From: a virus
IMG/VR virus record: IMGVR_UViG_3300042503_000461
Span: 1-34,869 of that record
DNA: 34,869 nt
Reading direction: 5' to 3' (one strand)
How positions within the stretch are numbered: the first letter of the stretch is position 1; every line of letters starts with the position of its first letter. Below the pieces are notes generated by a model. It was not told the DNA's origin, did not search any database, and worked only from the letters and a program-made list of their open reading frames with translations. Both the position numbers and the translations under genes were made by a program. Shown here in pieces: positions 20,578 through 29,609 of the stretch.

Positions 20578-22449
20578 ATGCCAGGCCAAGTCAACGTAGC
20601 GCTGCGCTGGGCAAGGGCCGGTAGCGGGCCAACGCTAATTGCCGCGCCCAGTGTCGGGACGTACTCAGGAACAGCCACTGCTGTTGGTAGCACGCTCATT
20701 CCTAACCCTGCCGTCTGGCAAAACGAATATGTAGCTGGCCAATATCCAGTGCAGCGTAGTTGGCAATGGTATAGGGATGGCGCAGCAATTACTAATGCGG
20801 TCAGCGGGACTTATACGACTGTACAAGCTGACTCTGGAAAAGCAATTACCGTTCGAGAAACGGCGTTCTTTCTGAACCCTTCAAATAACGGAACCACATA
20901 CGAAGCCCCGCACGACACCACAGTCGCAACTTCTGCCGCTGTATCTGTGACGGGGAATGTCGCATCCAACTTGGTTTTTTCCAATAACATTCAATACCTT
21001 GGTTCTTTTCAAATCACATCAGCACTTTATAATGACTCGCTTGGTAAAGGTAAAGTTCTTGCCTTAAACCCGTCGGCAAGTAGCGGGTCTGGCAGGTCTT
21101 TCCTATGTAGCGCGTTTAACGGTAACCCTAATACTAATCCGCTAAAAAACGCGGAAATACAAATACCAAGCACATTGGGTAATGCTTATACAACACCAAG
21201 GACGAGTTTGCCCTATTCGTCAATGTCATTTCCGGCGTCAAACGATTTTAATAATTTTTATGATATTTACAATGGGCAGTTGCGGAACTCTGGAATTGGC
21301 GATTCCGGCTGGTATGCTGGTTCAACGCAAGCGGTATATTTAACCAGCACATCAAAAATGATTATGGGGGCGAGCGTTTACTACACGGATCAACCATACT
21401 CTTTATGGTGGAAAAGGGACGCTCAACTTTCAAGTAATACGATTGATGGTATTTTTACAGTCAAAGACCCGGCCGTAGCCGCAGCAAATCCAAACTATGA
21501 TAGTCGATGGTCTGTCGGATATGTTTTTCCTATCCCACCGGAGCATCAGGCGGCATTAGGGGATAAGCAATACATCGGCGGCATATTTGCGATGTCGGTT
21601 ATTACGACTCAATCAGACGGCCCTAGCGGGTGCGCGTTTAGTAACGCGGATATTGACGACGCAATAAGCAAATACACCTCCGGTACTGCTCAAGGCGCAG
21701 GATCAGGATCAAATACCATTGTTATTTCTGCAAGCGACACTAGAGCAGACGGATTCTATAACGGGATGCTTATTTACGTCCCAAGTGCATCTACGCCGAA
21801 GGGGCATGTAAAGAAAATTACCGGATATGTATCAGCGACAAAAACGGTAACCGTTGATAGCAACTGGGGTACAGCGCCAACTTCTAGCAGCACATATAAA
21901 ATTTATCCCAACGCAAACGGCAAGCAATTGTTTGGGTATTTTGTAGATGAAATGCAGGCATTAAGCACTGACGGCGCTGCAAGCCAAGCACGAGAAATAA
22001 ACACTGTAAGGAAGTGGGACGGTTCGTGCATGGGAGGAATATTTCCAAATGGAACAAAAAGCATACTTATATTTGGTTATAACGGCGACGGGTATTCGAC
22101 ATACGGAGTCCCAGGGCAGTACGACGGAGGAACCGCATCGCCGGTAGCTGCTAGGATTTACGGCCCTGGCGCTTCAACGCAAAATGCCCCGTTTTCATAT
22201 CCTTATTACGCAAAAGTTTATGCGTATAACGTAGACGATTTGGCTGCGGTGCAAAGCGGGACAAAAGTGTTTAATCAAGTCAAGCCCTATGGTGTGTGGG
22301 ATTTCCCTATCCCGTACACAACTACGCCAGAGCTTCCGTTTGAACTTGCTTCTTCTTACGTAGTATACGATCCGTCTACTACCAAAATGTACATAACTGT
22401 AAACGATGCGGTTCACGTTTACTCTATAACAAATGCCGTAATTGTGTAA
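20578..22449 (+). CDS. Large virion appendage protein, possibly receptor binding
   Basis: This 623-residue protein has an Ig-like segment at about 20-100 (PSVGTYSGTATAVGSTLI, YRDGAAITNAVSGTYTTV with a Trp-rich strand). The rest is a Ser/Gly/Tyr-rich beta domain (about 130-620) with many aromatic strands. It contains no catalytic motif I recognise. The gene is clearly more A/T-rich than the packaging and capsid genes: bases 21001-21060 have 21 G/C of 60, against 38 of 60 at 26641-26700. It probably came by horizontal exchange. Its place between portal and scaffold suggests a head- or neck-attached fibre. Confidence 0.6.
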   Translation: MPGQVNVALRWARAGSGPTLIAAPSVGTYSGTATAVGSTLIPNPAVWQNEYVAGQYPVQRSWQWYRDGAAITNAVSGTYTTVQADSGKAITVRETAFFLNPSNNGTTYEAPHDTTVATSAAVSVTGNVASNLVFSNNIQYLGSFQITSALYNDSLGKGKVLALNPSASSGSGRSFLCSAFNGNPNTNPLKNAEIQIPSTLGNAYTTPRTSLPYSSMSFPASNDFNNFYDIYNGQLRNSGIGDSGWYAGSTQAVYLTSTSKMIMGASVYYTDQPYSLWWKRDAQLSSNTIDGIFTVKDPAVAAANPNYDSRWSVGYVFPIPPEHQAALGDKQYIGGIFAMSVITTQSDGPSGCAFSNADIDDAISKYTSGTAQGAGSGSNTIVISASDTRADGFYNGMLIYVPSASTPKGHVKKITGYVSATKTVTVDSNWGTAPTSSSTYKIYPNANGKQLFGYFVDEMQALSTDGAASQAREINTVRKWDGSCMGGIFPNGTKSILIFGYNGDGYSTYGVPGQYDGGTASPVAARIYGPGASTQNAPFSYPYYAKVYAYNVDDLAAVQSGTKVFNQVKPYGVWDFPIPYTTTPELPFELASSYVVYDPSTTKMYITVNDAVHVYSITNAVIV

Positions 22450-22460
22450 AGGATTAAAAT

Positions 22461-22979
22461 ATGCCTGGTGATATTAAACTTAAGTATCCTGCGTCTAGCG
22501 CGGATACATCGTCAATCACGATCACGCTAACCAGTCTTGCCGCAAGCACTACAGGTGTTGCTGGTCGAGAAAGCACGGCGGTTAACAATACTTCAAATCT
22601 TGACATTGACCACTTGGTTAGCGGTAAAACAGCTATTCAGTCCAATGCAACGGTCGGCGCGGTAGAAATTTGGGCGTATAGCTATACAAGCATTTCTACA
22701 ACGCCGACATACAATAAAGTGACGGGCAGTGATGCCGCGGTTACTTTTGACTCTCGAAATCAAGTTGTGGGTGCGTTGCGTCTTTTGTGGTCGCAGCCTA
22801 CAGATGCGTCTGTCGCAAGGGCTTACTACATGCCTCCGACTAGCGTTGCGCAGGCATTCGGCGGGCAGCTTCCGCCTTATTGGGGCCTTGTTGTAATCGA
22901 TACCCACGGCGGTGCTTTAAGTGCCACAGCGGGCGATCACCAATTTGTTTACGAACGTGTGCAGGCTCAGTACACATAA
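22461..22979 (+). CDS. Small virion protein, 172 residues
   Basis: It begins MPGDIKLKYPASSADTSSIT and is all-beta, with a Ser/Thr-rich first half and a second half containing ARAYYMPPTSVAQAFGG and PPYWGLVVIDTHGGALS. This style is seen in small phage appendage or decoration proteins next to fibre genes. It shares the A/T-richer composition of its neighbours. Its stop overlaps the next start (TAATG), suggesting co-expression with the lectin-like protein. Confidence 0.6.
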   Translation: MPGDIKLKYPASSADTSSITITLTSLAASTTGVAGRESTAVNNTSNLDIDHLVSGKTAIQSNATVGAVEIWAYSYTSISTTPTYNKVTGSDAAVTFDSRNQVVGALRLLWSQPTDASVARAYYMPPTSVAQAFGGQLPPYWGLVVIDTHGGALSATAGDHQFVYERVQAQYT

Positions 22980-24148
22980 TGTCAATACTGCTGCCATCTC
23001 CCCGGTCAAATCAGCCAGACTACCCTGTCTTGGTTGACTCAAGCAATTCTATTGCAAAAGAATTGATTGTTTCTTTGCCAATGAATCAGGCAGGCTGCGT
23101 AGTTGATGCTAGTCAAAAAAGAAGAAATTCCAATGTACTTGCGTCATCAAATATAACTTGGGGTACTGGGCAAAACGGAACACAGCTTAATTTTAACGGC
23201 TCGCAGGCATCGGGGGATGTGTCTTGGGGTGATGTGCCGTGGTTTGATAATTTCAGTGGATCGCTTTCTTTTGAAATAGACTACATTGCAACGTCTATAA
23301 CAAACGCCCCGGTTTTGTTTTCTAAGTGGGGCGCAACGGCAGCAGCCCAATCGGTAGTATTCTTAACAAGAAGCACTGGCGCGATAGAGATTACTTTTTA
23401 TCTTGGCGCAGGGGTTTATCATCAGTGGATTTCTGTTGCTTCTGCGGCTCCCGTTAACACAAGAATACATTTAGTTTTCGTTTGGGTGTCGTCAAATACT
23501 GCGTTCTTGCACATAAACGGAAAGCCGGTTTCGTTTTCTTCTACTCCAGCCGGAACATCAAGAGGCATTTTGGATTCTACTGACCCGTTCCAGCTTGGCA
23601 ATTGGTCGGAAACCACGACTAGAAAGCTGGCCGGATCAATTGGGATGGTAAACATTTGGGGCCGGTCTTTAAGCAACGCAGAAGCATATTTAAGATACAT
23701 CAATAGGTGGAGTTTGTTTGCGCCGGTTAGAGCGCCGATTTCCGTTACCGTTTCCAGCATCACCTACACCTACGCCCGCCCCACGTCCGACATCACCACA
23801 CAGTGGTCGACTTCATCCGGCAGCACGCACTACACCCTAATTGACGAGACGGTAGCCGACGACAACGATTACATCGTCGCTACCGCAGCCGGCCAGACCG
23901 ACGAGGTGAAGCTGGCGTCCATGACGCCTCCGCAGGTCGGCACCAACCTTGTCATCAATTACAAAGTGACGGGCGTCGACGGTGGCGCAACCGTCACGGT
24001 GTCGCTACGCCAGGGGTCTGGTGGCACGCTCATTAAGACTGACACGGCGAAAAATGCCAACGGCACCTACGCGCTGGCTGTCGCGCCTGGCGACTGGGCT
24101 GCTGTGACGGACTGGTCTGATCTGCGGTTGCGTTTCGTGAGCGCCTAA
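22979..24148 (+). CDS. Lectin-like (LamG/concanavalin A-fold) virion protein
   Basis: ATG 22979 overlaps the previous stop and gives 389 residues; an upstream extension is Cys/Arg-rich shadow. Residues about 50-255 follow a LamG pattern: TQLNFNGSQASGDVSW, SLSFEIDYIA, FVWVSSNTAFLHINGKPV, LDSTDPFQLGNWSE, AGSIGMVNIWGRSLSNAEAY. The last ~120 residues are a separate beta-sandwich (about 268-389, ATVTVSLRQGSGGTLIK). Base composition shifts within the gene near 23750: the lectin part is A/T-richer, while the C-terminal part is as G/C-rich as the rest of the genome. That suggests a domain swap. It likely binds surface glycans. Confidence 0.7.
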   Translation: MSILLPSPRSNQPDYPVLVDSSNSIAKELIVSLPMNQAGCVVDASQKRRNSNVLASSNITWGTGQNGTQLNFNGSQASGDVSWGDVPWFDNFSGSLSFEIDYIATSITNAPVLFSKWGATAAAQSVVFLTRSTGAIEITFYLGAGVYHQWISVASAAPVNTRIHLVFVWVSSNTAFLHINGKPVSFSSTPAGTSRGILDSTDPFQLGNWSETTTRKLAGSIGMVNIWGRSLSNAEAYLRYINRWSLFAPVRAPISVTVSSITYTYARPTSDITTQWSTSSGSTHYTLIDETVADDNDYIVATAAGQTDEVKLASMTPPQVGTNLVINYKVTGVDGGATVTVSLRQGSGGTLIKTDTAKNANGTYALAVAPGDWAAVTDWSDLRLRFVSA

Positions 24149-24150
24149 CC

Positions 24151-24918
24151 ATGCCGTACGTCGTCCGCGTCACCTGGGCAGAGGGGCAATACCAAGGTAC
24201 GTCGCCCACGACCATCTCTGCCAACGTCGGCAATGCGGTAGCCAACGGTGGTGGCCAGGCGGCGATTGCCACGACGATCACGTTTGGCGTTGGCAATGCG
24301 GTGGCCGCAGGAAGCCAAGCGAGTGTCTTGCAGGGCGGCATCGTTTCGGCGGGCATTGGTAACGCTGTAGCGGGCGGCCCAATAGGCGCAACGGTTTCCG
24401 AGAACGTAACGCTGGAGACTGCCGCAGGCAATGCCGTCGCTGCCGGTTTGGCGTTTGGCCTCACGAACAACGCGCTAATCAATTTCGCTACCGGCGATGC
24501 ATTCGCTGCGGGCCAGCGTTGCGAAGTTCTGCCGCCGCTTACCGTAGCACTCAGTGCAACCCCAGGCTATGCGCCCAGGACGCGCTACCGCGTGCGGGTG
24601 GGCAGTCGGTGGATGGAGGTTGATCCGCTTGATCCGATGAGCGTGCGTAGAGCCTACGACGCCGCACAGGAAGACGCGCAAGACGCTGCCACGCAAGACG
24701 TAGAAGCACCCGCCGCTGTGGCCGCCCAGGCCGTGGTGGTGCAGCCCATCAAGGGGCCGGATTACGCAGGGCTTGCCAAAGAAGCCCGCCGAATTAGCGA
24801 AGACATCCGCAAGGTTTACGCAGACGCACTGCAAACCGCACTCATCGCGCGCCTCATGCGCGAACAGATAGAGCGCGACGACGAAGACGACATCGCCGTC
24901 CTGCTCGCCAGTATCTAA
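24151..24918 (+). CDS. Structural protein with GNAVA repeats and C-terminal helix
   Basis: This 255-residue protein contains four copies of a GNAVA-centred repeat spaced about 20-28 residues apart (VGNAVANGG, VGNAVAAGS, IGNAVAGGP, AGNAVAAGL) at about 25-100, suggesting a short beta-solenoid or stacked-strand shaft. A segment with RYRVRVGSRWMEVDPLDPM follows, then a charged helical C-terminus ending MREQIERDDEDD. It is followed by an intrinsic terminator. It may connect the appendage proteins to the capsid. I do not know a close family. Confidence 0.65.
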   Translation: MPYVVRVTWAEGQYQGTSPTTISANVGNAVANGGGQAAIATTITFGVGNAVAAGSQASVLQGGIVSAGIGNAVAGGPIGATVSENVTLETAAGNAVAAGLAFGLTNNALINFATGDAFAAGQRCEVLPPLTVALSATPGYAPRTRYRVRVGSRWMEVDPLDPMSVRRAYDAAQEDAQDAATQDVEAPAAVAAQAVVVQPIKGPDYAGLAKEARRISEDIRKVYADALQTALIARLMREQIERDDEDDIAVLLASI

Positions 24919-24940
24919 CCGCAGCGCAATCGGTTAGCAC

Positions 24941-24964
24941 AAGCCGCCTTCGGGCGGCTTTTTT
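24941..24964 (+). terminator. Intrinsic terminator after the appendage cassette
   Basis: Stem AAGCCGCC (24941-24948), TTCG tetraloop, GGCGGCTT (24953-24960), then TTTT. It separates the appendage genes from scaffold and capsid, so the latter may have their own promoter or rely on antitermination. Confidence 0.85.
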
Positions 24965-24988
24965 ATTGCGCGTTCACTTCGGAAACAC

Positions 24989-25855
24989 ATGAACGACACA
25001 GAGAACAATCTGCCGGAAGCGGCGGAACTCTCGCAGCCCGCGCTCGACCAGGCGCAGCCCGAGACAGGAAGCGACCCCACTGCAGACCAATCCAGCGACA
25101 CCGATGGCGATACGCAAGGCGTTGACCCAGAGGTTTTCGAGGAAGTCGAGTACGAGGGGAAGAAATACGCACTCCCGCCTGAGTTGAAGGACGCAATCCT
25201 TCGGCAAGCCGATTACACGCGAAAGACGCAGGAACTGGCGCAAACACGCCAACAAGCCGAGCAGACATTCGCGCAGCAGCAGGCACGCATCGAGGCTGAA
25301 AGGGCAAACATCCAAGCGGTGGCGCGACTCACTGCGCTGGATGAGCGTCTGCAGCAATACGCAGGCGTTGATTGGGACAGCCTAAGCCAGAGCAACGGCG
25401 AACTGGCCCAGCGCGAGTTCATGAAGTATCAGCAACTCAAAGACTCACGCCAACAATTTGTCGCACAAATCCAGCAGCACGAAGGCCAACGAGCAATGCA
25501 GGAGCAGCAGGAAACTGCCAGGCAACTGCAAGAGGCAAACGAGGCATTGAGCCGCGAGATTAAAGGGTGGTCACCCGACTACGCGCAATCCCTGCGCGAA
25601 GTAGCGAAGTCACTGGGCGCAAAAGAAGAGCAACTGAACGGCATCCGCGAACCGTGGATCGTGAAGGCACTTCATGCGCAAAAAGTGCTCGCTGAGATGA
25701 CCAAAAAGGCGGGCGCTGCTGCACCGGCAGTCGCTGCAAAACCTGTTCGCACCATCAGCGGCGGCAACGCAAAAGCCACTGTTGATCCCGACAAGATGAG
25801 CATCGAAGACTGGATGCGCCACGAACAGCGGCGCACGGCATCTGCACGCCGATAG
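24989..25855 (+). CDS. Capsid scaffolding protein
   Basis: This 288-residue, mostly helical, charged protein directly precedes the coat gene, the standard scaffold position. It has an acidic N-terminus (EVFEEVEYEGKKYALPPELK, ILRQADYTRKTQEL), a long Gln-rich coiled coil (about 75-190), and a basic C-terminal helix (SIEDWMRHEQRRTASARR) that in P22-type scaffolds contacts coat protein. The phrase YEGKKYALPPELKD with YTRKTQELA is a recurrent scaffold pattern. It directs procapsid assembly and then leaves. There is no protease domain. Confidence 0.88.
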   Translation: MNDTENNLPEAAELSQPALDQAQPETGSDPTADQSSDTDGDTQGVDPEVFEEVEYEGKKYALPPELKDAILRQADYTRKTQELAQTRQQAEQTFAQQQARIEAERANIQAVARLTALDERLQQYAGVDWDSLSQSNGELAQREFMKYQQLKDSRQQFVAQIQQHEGQRAMQEQQETARQLQEANEALSREIKGWSPDYAQSLREVAKSLGAKEEQLNGIREPWIVKALHAQKVLAEMTKKAGAAAPAVAAKPVRTISGGNAKATVDPDKMSIEDWMRHEQRRTASARR

Positions 25856-25886
25856 CACTCACCACAACTTAGTCACACACAAACCC

Positions 25887-25909
25887 AAAGCCGCGAAAGC
25901 GGCTTTTTT
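25887..25909 (+). terminator. Intrinsic terminator between scaffold and coat genes
   Basis: Stem AAAGCCGC (25887-25894), GAAA tetraloop, GCGGCTTT (25899-25906), T-run to 25909. Partial termination here would set the scaffold-to-coat ratio or attenuate read-through; the coat gene starts 18 bases later. Confidence 0.85.
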
Positions 25910-25926
25910 CATTTCTAGGACGCATC

Positions 25927-27132
25927 ATGCCTAACACTATCCTTACCCCCACCGCAGTGACCCGCAAGGCTCTGCAAATCCTGCACCAGAAGCTCAACTT
26001 CATCGGCAACATCAACCGGACGTATGACGACTCGTTCGCCAACTCTGGCGCAAAGATCGGCGACTCGCTGAAGATTCGTCTACCCAACGAGTACGTCGTC
26101 CGCACTGGCGCAAACCTGTCCACGCAGGACACCAGTGAGACCAGCACCACGCTGCAAATCGCTACGCAAAAGGGCGTGGATATCAGCTTCAGCAGCGCCG
26201 AGCTGACCCTGAGCCTGGACGACTTCTCGTCTCGGATTCTTGAGCCTGCAATGGCTGTGCTGGCTGCGAACATCGAAGCTGATGCGCTCAGCATGTACAA
26301 GGACGTGTACAACATTGTCGACAACGACACTGCTGCTATCTCGTTCCTGAACATCATGCAGGGCCGCAAGCTGCTGAATGACTCGCTGGCTCCGATGGAC
26401 AACAACCGCGCTGCGTTGCTGTCTACCGACCACACCGCCAAGCTGGTGGATTCGCTGAAAGGTCTGTTCCAGGACTCCAACGCGATCAAGCAGCAGTACA
26501 AAGAGGGCATGATGGGCCGCACCGGTGGTTTCGACTTCTACGAAAACACGCTGCTCGCCAATCACCAGACCGGCACCGCCGCCAAGACCACCACCTACTC
26601 GGTCAACGGCGCAGTGACCACCAACGGCTCGACCGCCGTCACCGTGGCATCCGCTGGTAGCACGACCTTCAAGGCTGGCGACGTGTTCACCGTTGCGGGT
26701 TGCTTCCGCGTCCACCCGGAAACGAAAGTTTCCACGGGCGTGCTGCAGCAGTTCGTGGTGACCGCTGACTACGCTGGTGGCGCTGGTTCGCTGTCGTTTG
26801 CTCCGGCCATCTACACCTCTGGCGGCCGTCAGAACGTTGTCGCGGCCGGCATGGCCAACTCTTCGGCCATCGTGAAGGTTGGTGCTGGTGCGTCTGAGCT
26901 GCTCACCCCGTCGATGGTCTTCCACCGCGATGCGTTTGCCTTTGCAACCGCTGACCTGGTGATGCCCAAAGGCGTCGATTTCGCGGCAAGGGAAGTCTAT
27001 GACGGCATCTCGCTTCGTACCGTGCGCCAGTACGCAATTAGCACGGACACCATGCCTTGCAGGATTGACGTTCTGTACGGCTACAAGACGATCCGCGCTC
27101 AACTGGCTGCGCGCATCCACGCTGACGGCTGA
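25927..27132 (+). CDS. Major capsid protein (P22 coat / gp5-like, HK97 fold)
   Basis: This 401-residue protein follows the scaffold gene. The N-terminus (NTILTPTAVTRKALQILHQK, NRTYDDSFANSGAKIGDSLK, IRLPNEYVVRTGANLS) matches the N-arm and E-loop region of P22-like coat proteins. The insertion domain region (GAVTTNGSTAVTVASAGSTT, FTVAGCFRVHPETKVSTG) and the C-terminal VFHRDAFAFATADLVMP and YGYKTIRAQLAARI strands are also family-like. It forms the icosahedral shell. There is no sign of proteolytic maturation. Codon use is strongly G/C at third positions. Confidence 0.92.
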   Translation: MPNTILTPTAVTRKALQILHQKLNFIGNINRTYDDSFANSGAKIGDSLKIRLPNEYVVRTGANLSTQDTSETSTTLQIATQKGVDISFSSAELTLSLDDFSSRILEPAMAVLAANIEADALSMYKDVYNIVDNDTAAISFLNIMQGRKLLNDSLAPMDNNRAALLSTDHTAKLVDSLKGLFQDSNAIKQQYKEGMMGRTGGFDFYENTLLANHQTGTAAKTTTYSVNGAVTTNGSTAVTVASAGSTTFKAGDVFTVAGCFRVHPETKVSTGVLQQFVVTADYAGGAGSLSFAPAIYTSGGRQNVVAAGMANSSAIVKVGAGASELLTPSMVFHRDAFAFATADLVMPKGVDFAAREVYDGISLRTVRQYAISTDTMPCRIDVLYGYKTIRAQLAARIHADG

Positions 27133-27155
27133 TCGCCCTAAGCGTTAAGCAGTAA

Positions 27156-27180
27156 GGGGCCGGCTCACAAGGCTGGCCCC
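27156..27180 (+). terminator. Hairpin after the coat gene, weak terminator or attenuator
   Basis: GGGGCCGGC (27156-27164) pairs with GCTGGCCCC (27172-27180) including one G-U pair, around a seven-base loop. No T-run follows, so it is not a full intrinsic terminator. It may stabilise the coat message or reduce read-through to the tail genes. Confidence 0.45.
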
Positions 27181-27199
27181 ACCATCACCAGAGGGAACT

Positions 27200-27832
27200 A
27201 TGGCGCTCGATACGTACGCGGAACTCAAGACGCAGGTGGCCGCATGGCTGCATCGCAACGATCTGACAGACAGGATTCCGACGTTCATCGAGTTTGCTAC
27301 TAACCGACTTGCTCGCAACATCACTTCGCCGCGCATGGAGGCGTCCACGACGCTGAGCGTGGTCAATGGCATTGCTTCGCTGCCGAATGATTTCCGCGCG
27401 GCAATCTCAATGACGCTAGGCACAGTCGAATACAAGGCCATCACCGCTGCAGACATGCGGGCAATGGATCAGGGAGGCATCCGGCCTACCTACCCGGTGT
27501 ATTCCATCGTTAACAACCAGATCAAGCTCTACCCGGCTGAGAGTTCGTCGCCCACCTTTATCTACTCGGTGCGCCTACCAAACTTGGTAGCGGACAGCGA
27601 CACCAATTGGGTGCTGCAGGACTACCCGGATGTGTATCTCATGGCATCGCTCGCAGAGGCGCGCAAGTTCGTGCTGGATGACACGCGCCTGGTGCAGTAC
27701 GAACAGATGACGATTGCGCGCATCGCGGAACTGAACCGCAACGAGCTGCGCAACGTTGAGAATTCGGCCACCTGGTACAAGCAGCGCGAACTGCCGGTGC
27801 ATCTGCCGGCCTATGACATCCGGTTCGGCTGA
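27200..27832 (+). CDS. Head-tail adaptor, P22 gp4-like tail accessory factor
   Basis: AGAGGGAAC precedes the ATG. The 210 residues are helical at the start (LKTQVAAWLHRNDLTDRIPT, EFATNRLARNI), with beta segments in the middle (SVVNGIASLPNDFRAAISMT, IYSVRLPNLVADSDTNWVLQ) and helices near the end (YPDVYLMASLAEARKFVLDD). The pattern is that of phage adaptor proteins that bind under the portal after packaging. P22 gp4 is somewhat shorter. Genomic order (coat, adaptor, gp10-like) matches P22-like modules. Confidence 0.78.
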   Translation: MALDTYAELKTQVAAWLHRNDLTDRIPTFIEFATNRLARNITSPRMEASTTLSVVNGIASLPNDFRAAISMTLGTVEYKAITAADMRAMDQGGIRPTYPVYSIVNNQIKLYPAESSSPTFIYSVRLPNLVADSDTNWVLQDYPDVYLMASLAEARKFVLDDTRLVQYEQMTIARIAELNRNELRNVENSATWYKQRELPVHLPAYDIRFG

Positions 27833-27833
27833 C

Positions 27834-29303
27834 ATGCTGGTTCCGCTGACTCAATTCGCTCCGGACGCTGATCCGGGTGTGGCTGGCGCACTGGTGGACG
27901 CTACCGGCGTCATGCCCATCGAGCGCAGCATCAAATCCGCTCCAGAGGCGTTGGACACGGGCATCGCTACCGCTGCATCGGAAATCTACGGCGCGGCCAC
28001 TGTGGAGCGCGTGGATAGCTCCAAGACCCTATACATGGGCACGGCCACGAAGCTGTACTCTGCCAGCGGATCGACATGGACGGACGTTACCCGCTCAGCA
28101 GGTAACTACTCCGCGCCCGCTTCCAGTAGCTGGTACTTCACCACCTTCGGCAACCAGGTGCTGGCGGCCAACAACGGCACGGTGATGCAGGTATCCACTG
28201 GCAGCCTGTTTGCTGACATCACTGGCGCACCGCGCGCTGAGATTGTGGAGACGGTTGGCCTGTTTGTGATGGCGTTCAACGCATCCGACGGCTCGAGTTG
28301 GGACTATGACGACGGCTGGTGGAGCAGTGCGCAGGCCAATGCTACGGACTGGACGCCTGCCATTGCAAGCGGCTCTGTGCGTGGGCGACTGTATGCCACA
28401 CCCGGCCCCATTCGTGCCGCCAAGCCTCTGGGCGAGCAGATGGTGGTGTACAAGAATTCGGGCGTGTATTTGGGCACTAATTCCGGCCCGCCGCTGTGGT
28501 GGACTTGGCAGCTAGTGCCAGGCGATGGCGGGTGCGTCGGCAAGTACGCGGTGGCGCAGATTGTGGTGAATGGTGCGCCCGCACATTTTGTTGTTGGCCC
28601 GCGCGGCATGTATGTGTTTGACGGCTCGCGCCCTGTTAAAATTGGGGACGGGATAGTACGTCGGTGGTTTTACCAGCGGCTGAATCCCACATACCGTGAG
28701 AAAACCTCTTGCGTTGTAGACCGCGCAGAAGGCGTCGTCTACATCCTGTTTGCCAACAGCGAGTCAACGGGCAGCCTTAATGACTGCCTGATCTACTCTT
28801 TTATCACCGGCAAGTGGGGCAGAGGGCGCAACTACGCAGCAAGGTTTGGCCTGCAGTACTTGGCCCCGTCCAGTACGTTCGATACTGTGCCGCCGGTTGG
28901 TGTGACGTACGAAGCAATCGACGCACCGAGCTACGACGACCTGTTCCGTGACGCGGATATGGAAGCGGCGGCGATCGTCACCACTGGCGACCGTATCGCA
29001 ACGCTGAACGGCTCCGCCAACAGCAGCACATTCCGCACAACATACTTTGGCACTGACGGCAATTTGTCGCTGATGCGCCGGGTGCGTCCGCGCTTCATTG
29101 CCAATCCCACCGCTGCCAGCATGAACCTGCTTGTGGGCGATGCACTAGGCGATGTGCCATCCACATACCAATCTGCCACCTACAGCAACAAGAGATTCGA
29201 TGTGCTGGCAGAGGCGCGTTGGCATCAGGTGGATATGACCGTCACAGGCGGGTTTGAAATCACCGCGCTGGATGTCGACCTGTCGGGAGTCAGCTCCGAA
29301 TGA
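27834..29303 (+). CDS. Tail hub / packaged DNA stabilisation protein (P22 gp10-like)
   Basis: ATG 27834 (489 residues) lies one base after the adaptor stop; the frame's upstream extension is rejected. The body is all-beta with recurring blades (YMGTATKLYSASGSTWTDVT, MVVYKNSGVYLGTNSGPPLW, GPRGMYVFDGSRPVKIGDGI, KTSCVVDRAEGVVYILFANS), consistent with the beta-propeller of P22 gp10. It seals the portal-adaptor channel and provides a base for the tailspike and needle. Its length is close to the family. Confidence 0.82.
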   Translation: MLVPLTQFAPDADPGVAGALVDATGVMPIERSIKSAPEALDTGIATAASEIYGAATVERVDSSKTLYMGTATKLYSASGSTWTDVTRSAGNYSAPASSSWYFTTFGNQVLAANNGTVMQVSTGSLFADITGAPRAEIVETVGLFVMAFNASDGSSWDYDDGWWSSAQANATDWTPAIASGSVRGRLYATPGPIRAAKPLGEQMVVYKNSGVYLGTNSGPPLWWTWQLVPGDGGCVGKYAVAQIVVNGAPAHFVVGPRGMYVFDGSRPVKIGDGIVRRWFYQRLNPTYREKTSCVVDRAEGVVYILFANSESTGSLNDCLIYSFITGKWGRGRNYAARFGLQYLAPSSTFDTVPPVGVTYEAIDAPSYDDLFRDADMEAAAIVTTGDRIATLNGSANSSTFRTTYFGTDGNLSLMRRVRPRFIANPTAASMNLLVGDALGDVPSTYQSATYSNKRFDVLAEARWHQVDMTVTGGFEITALDVDLSGVSSE

Positions 29304-29608
29304 AGCTCAACGAAGACCCGGTGCTGCCGTCGCTGACGGGGCCAACCTTCCTGCCATTTCTAAAGCACCTGCTGGCAAGCCTTGCACGCCAAGTGAATGG
29401 GGCAACAGAAGGCCGCATTGCCTCCATCCACGCCGCTAATACCTCGTTCCCGACGACGGGCGACTGGATGCAGGGCGATGTGGTGCGCAACAGCACGCCG
29501 ACGGAGCTGGGCACGGCTGGCAGCAAGTATGTGATTACGGAGTGGGTGTGCGTTGCGAGCGGCACGCCTGGCACCTGGGTAGCCGCTCGATCATTGACGG
29601 GGAATTAA
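29300..29608 (+). CDS. Small tail-associated protein, 102 residues
   Basis: It starts on an ATG that overlaps the gp10-like stop. It has an N-terminal helix (TFLPFLKHLLASLARQVNG) and a beta C-terminal part, GDWMQGDVVRNSTPTELGTA then YVITEWVCVASGTPGTWVAA, a pattern repeated at the ends of many phage tail or fibre proteins. It may be an attachment base for fibres. Its exact role is unknown. Confidence 0.65.
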   Translation: MKLNEDPVLPSLTGPTFLPFLKHLLASLARQVNGATEGRIASIHAANTSFPTTGDWMQGDVVRNSTPTELGTAGSKYVITEWVCVASGTPGTWVAARSLTGN

Positions 29609-29609
29609 T

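Noticed and set aside
26080-27120. Long minus-strand frame (346 codons) opposite the capsid gene
   Set aside because: A shadow caused by the high third-position G/C of the coat gene; His/Arg/Gly-rich product without start signals.
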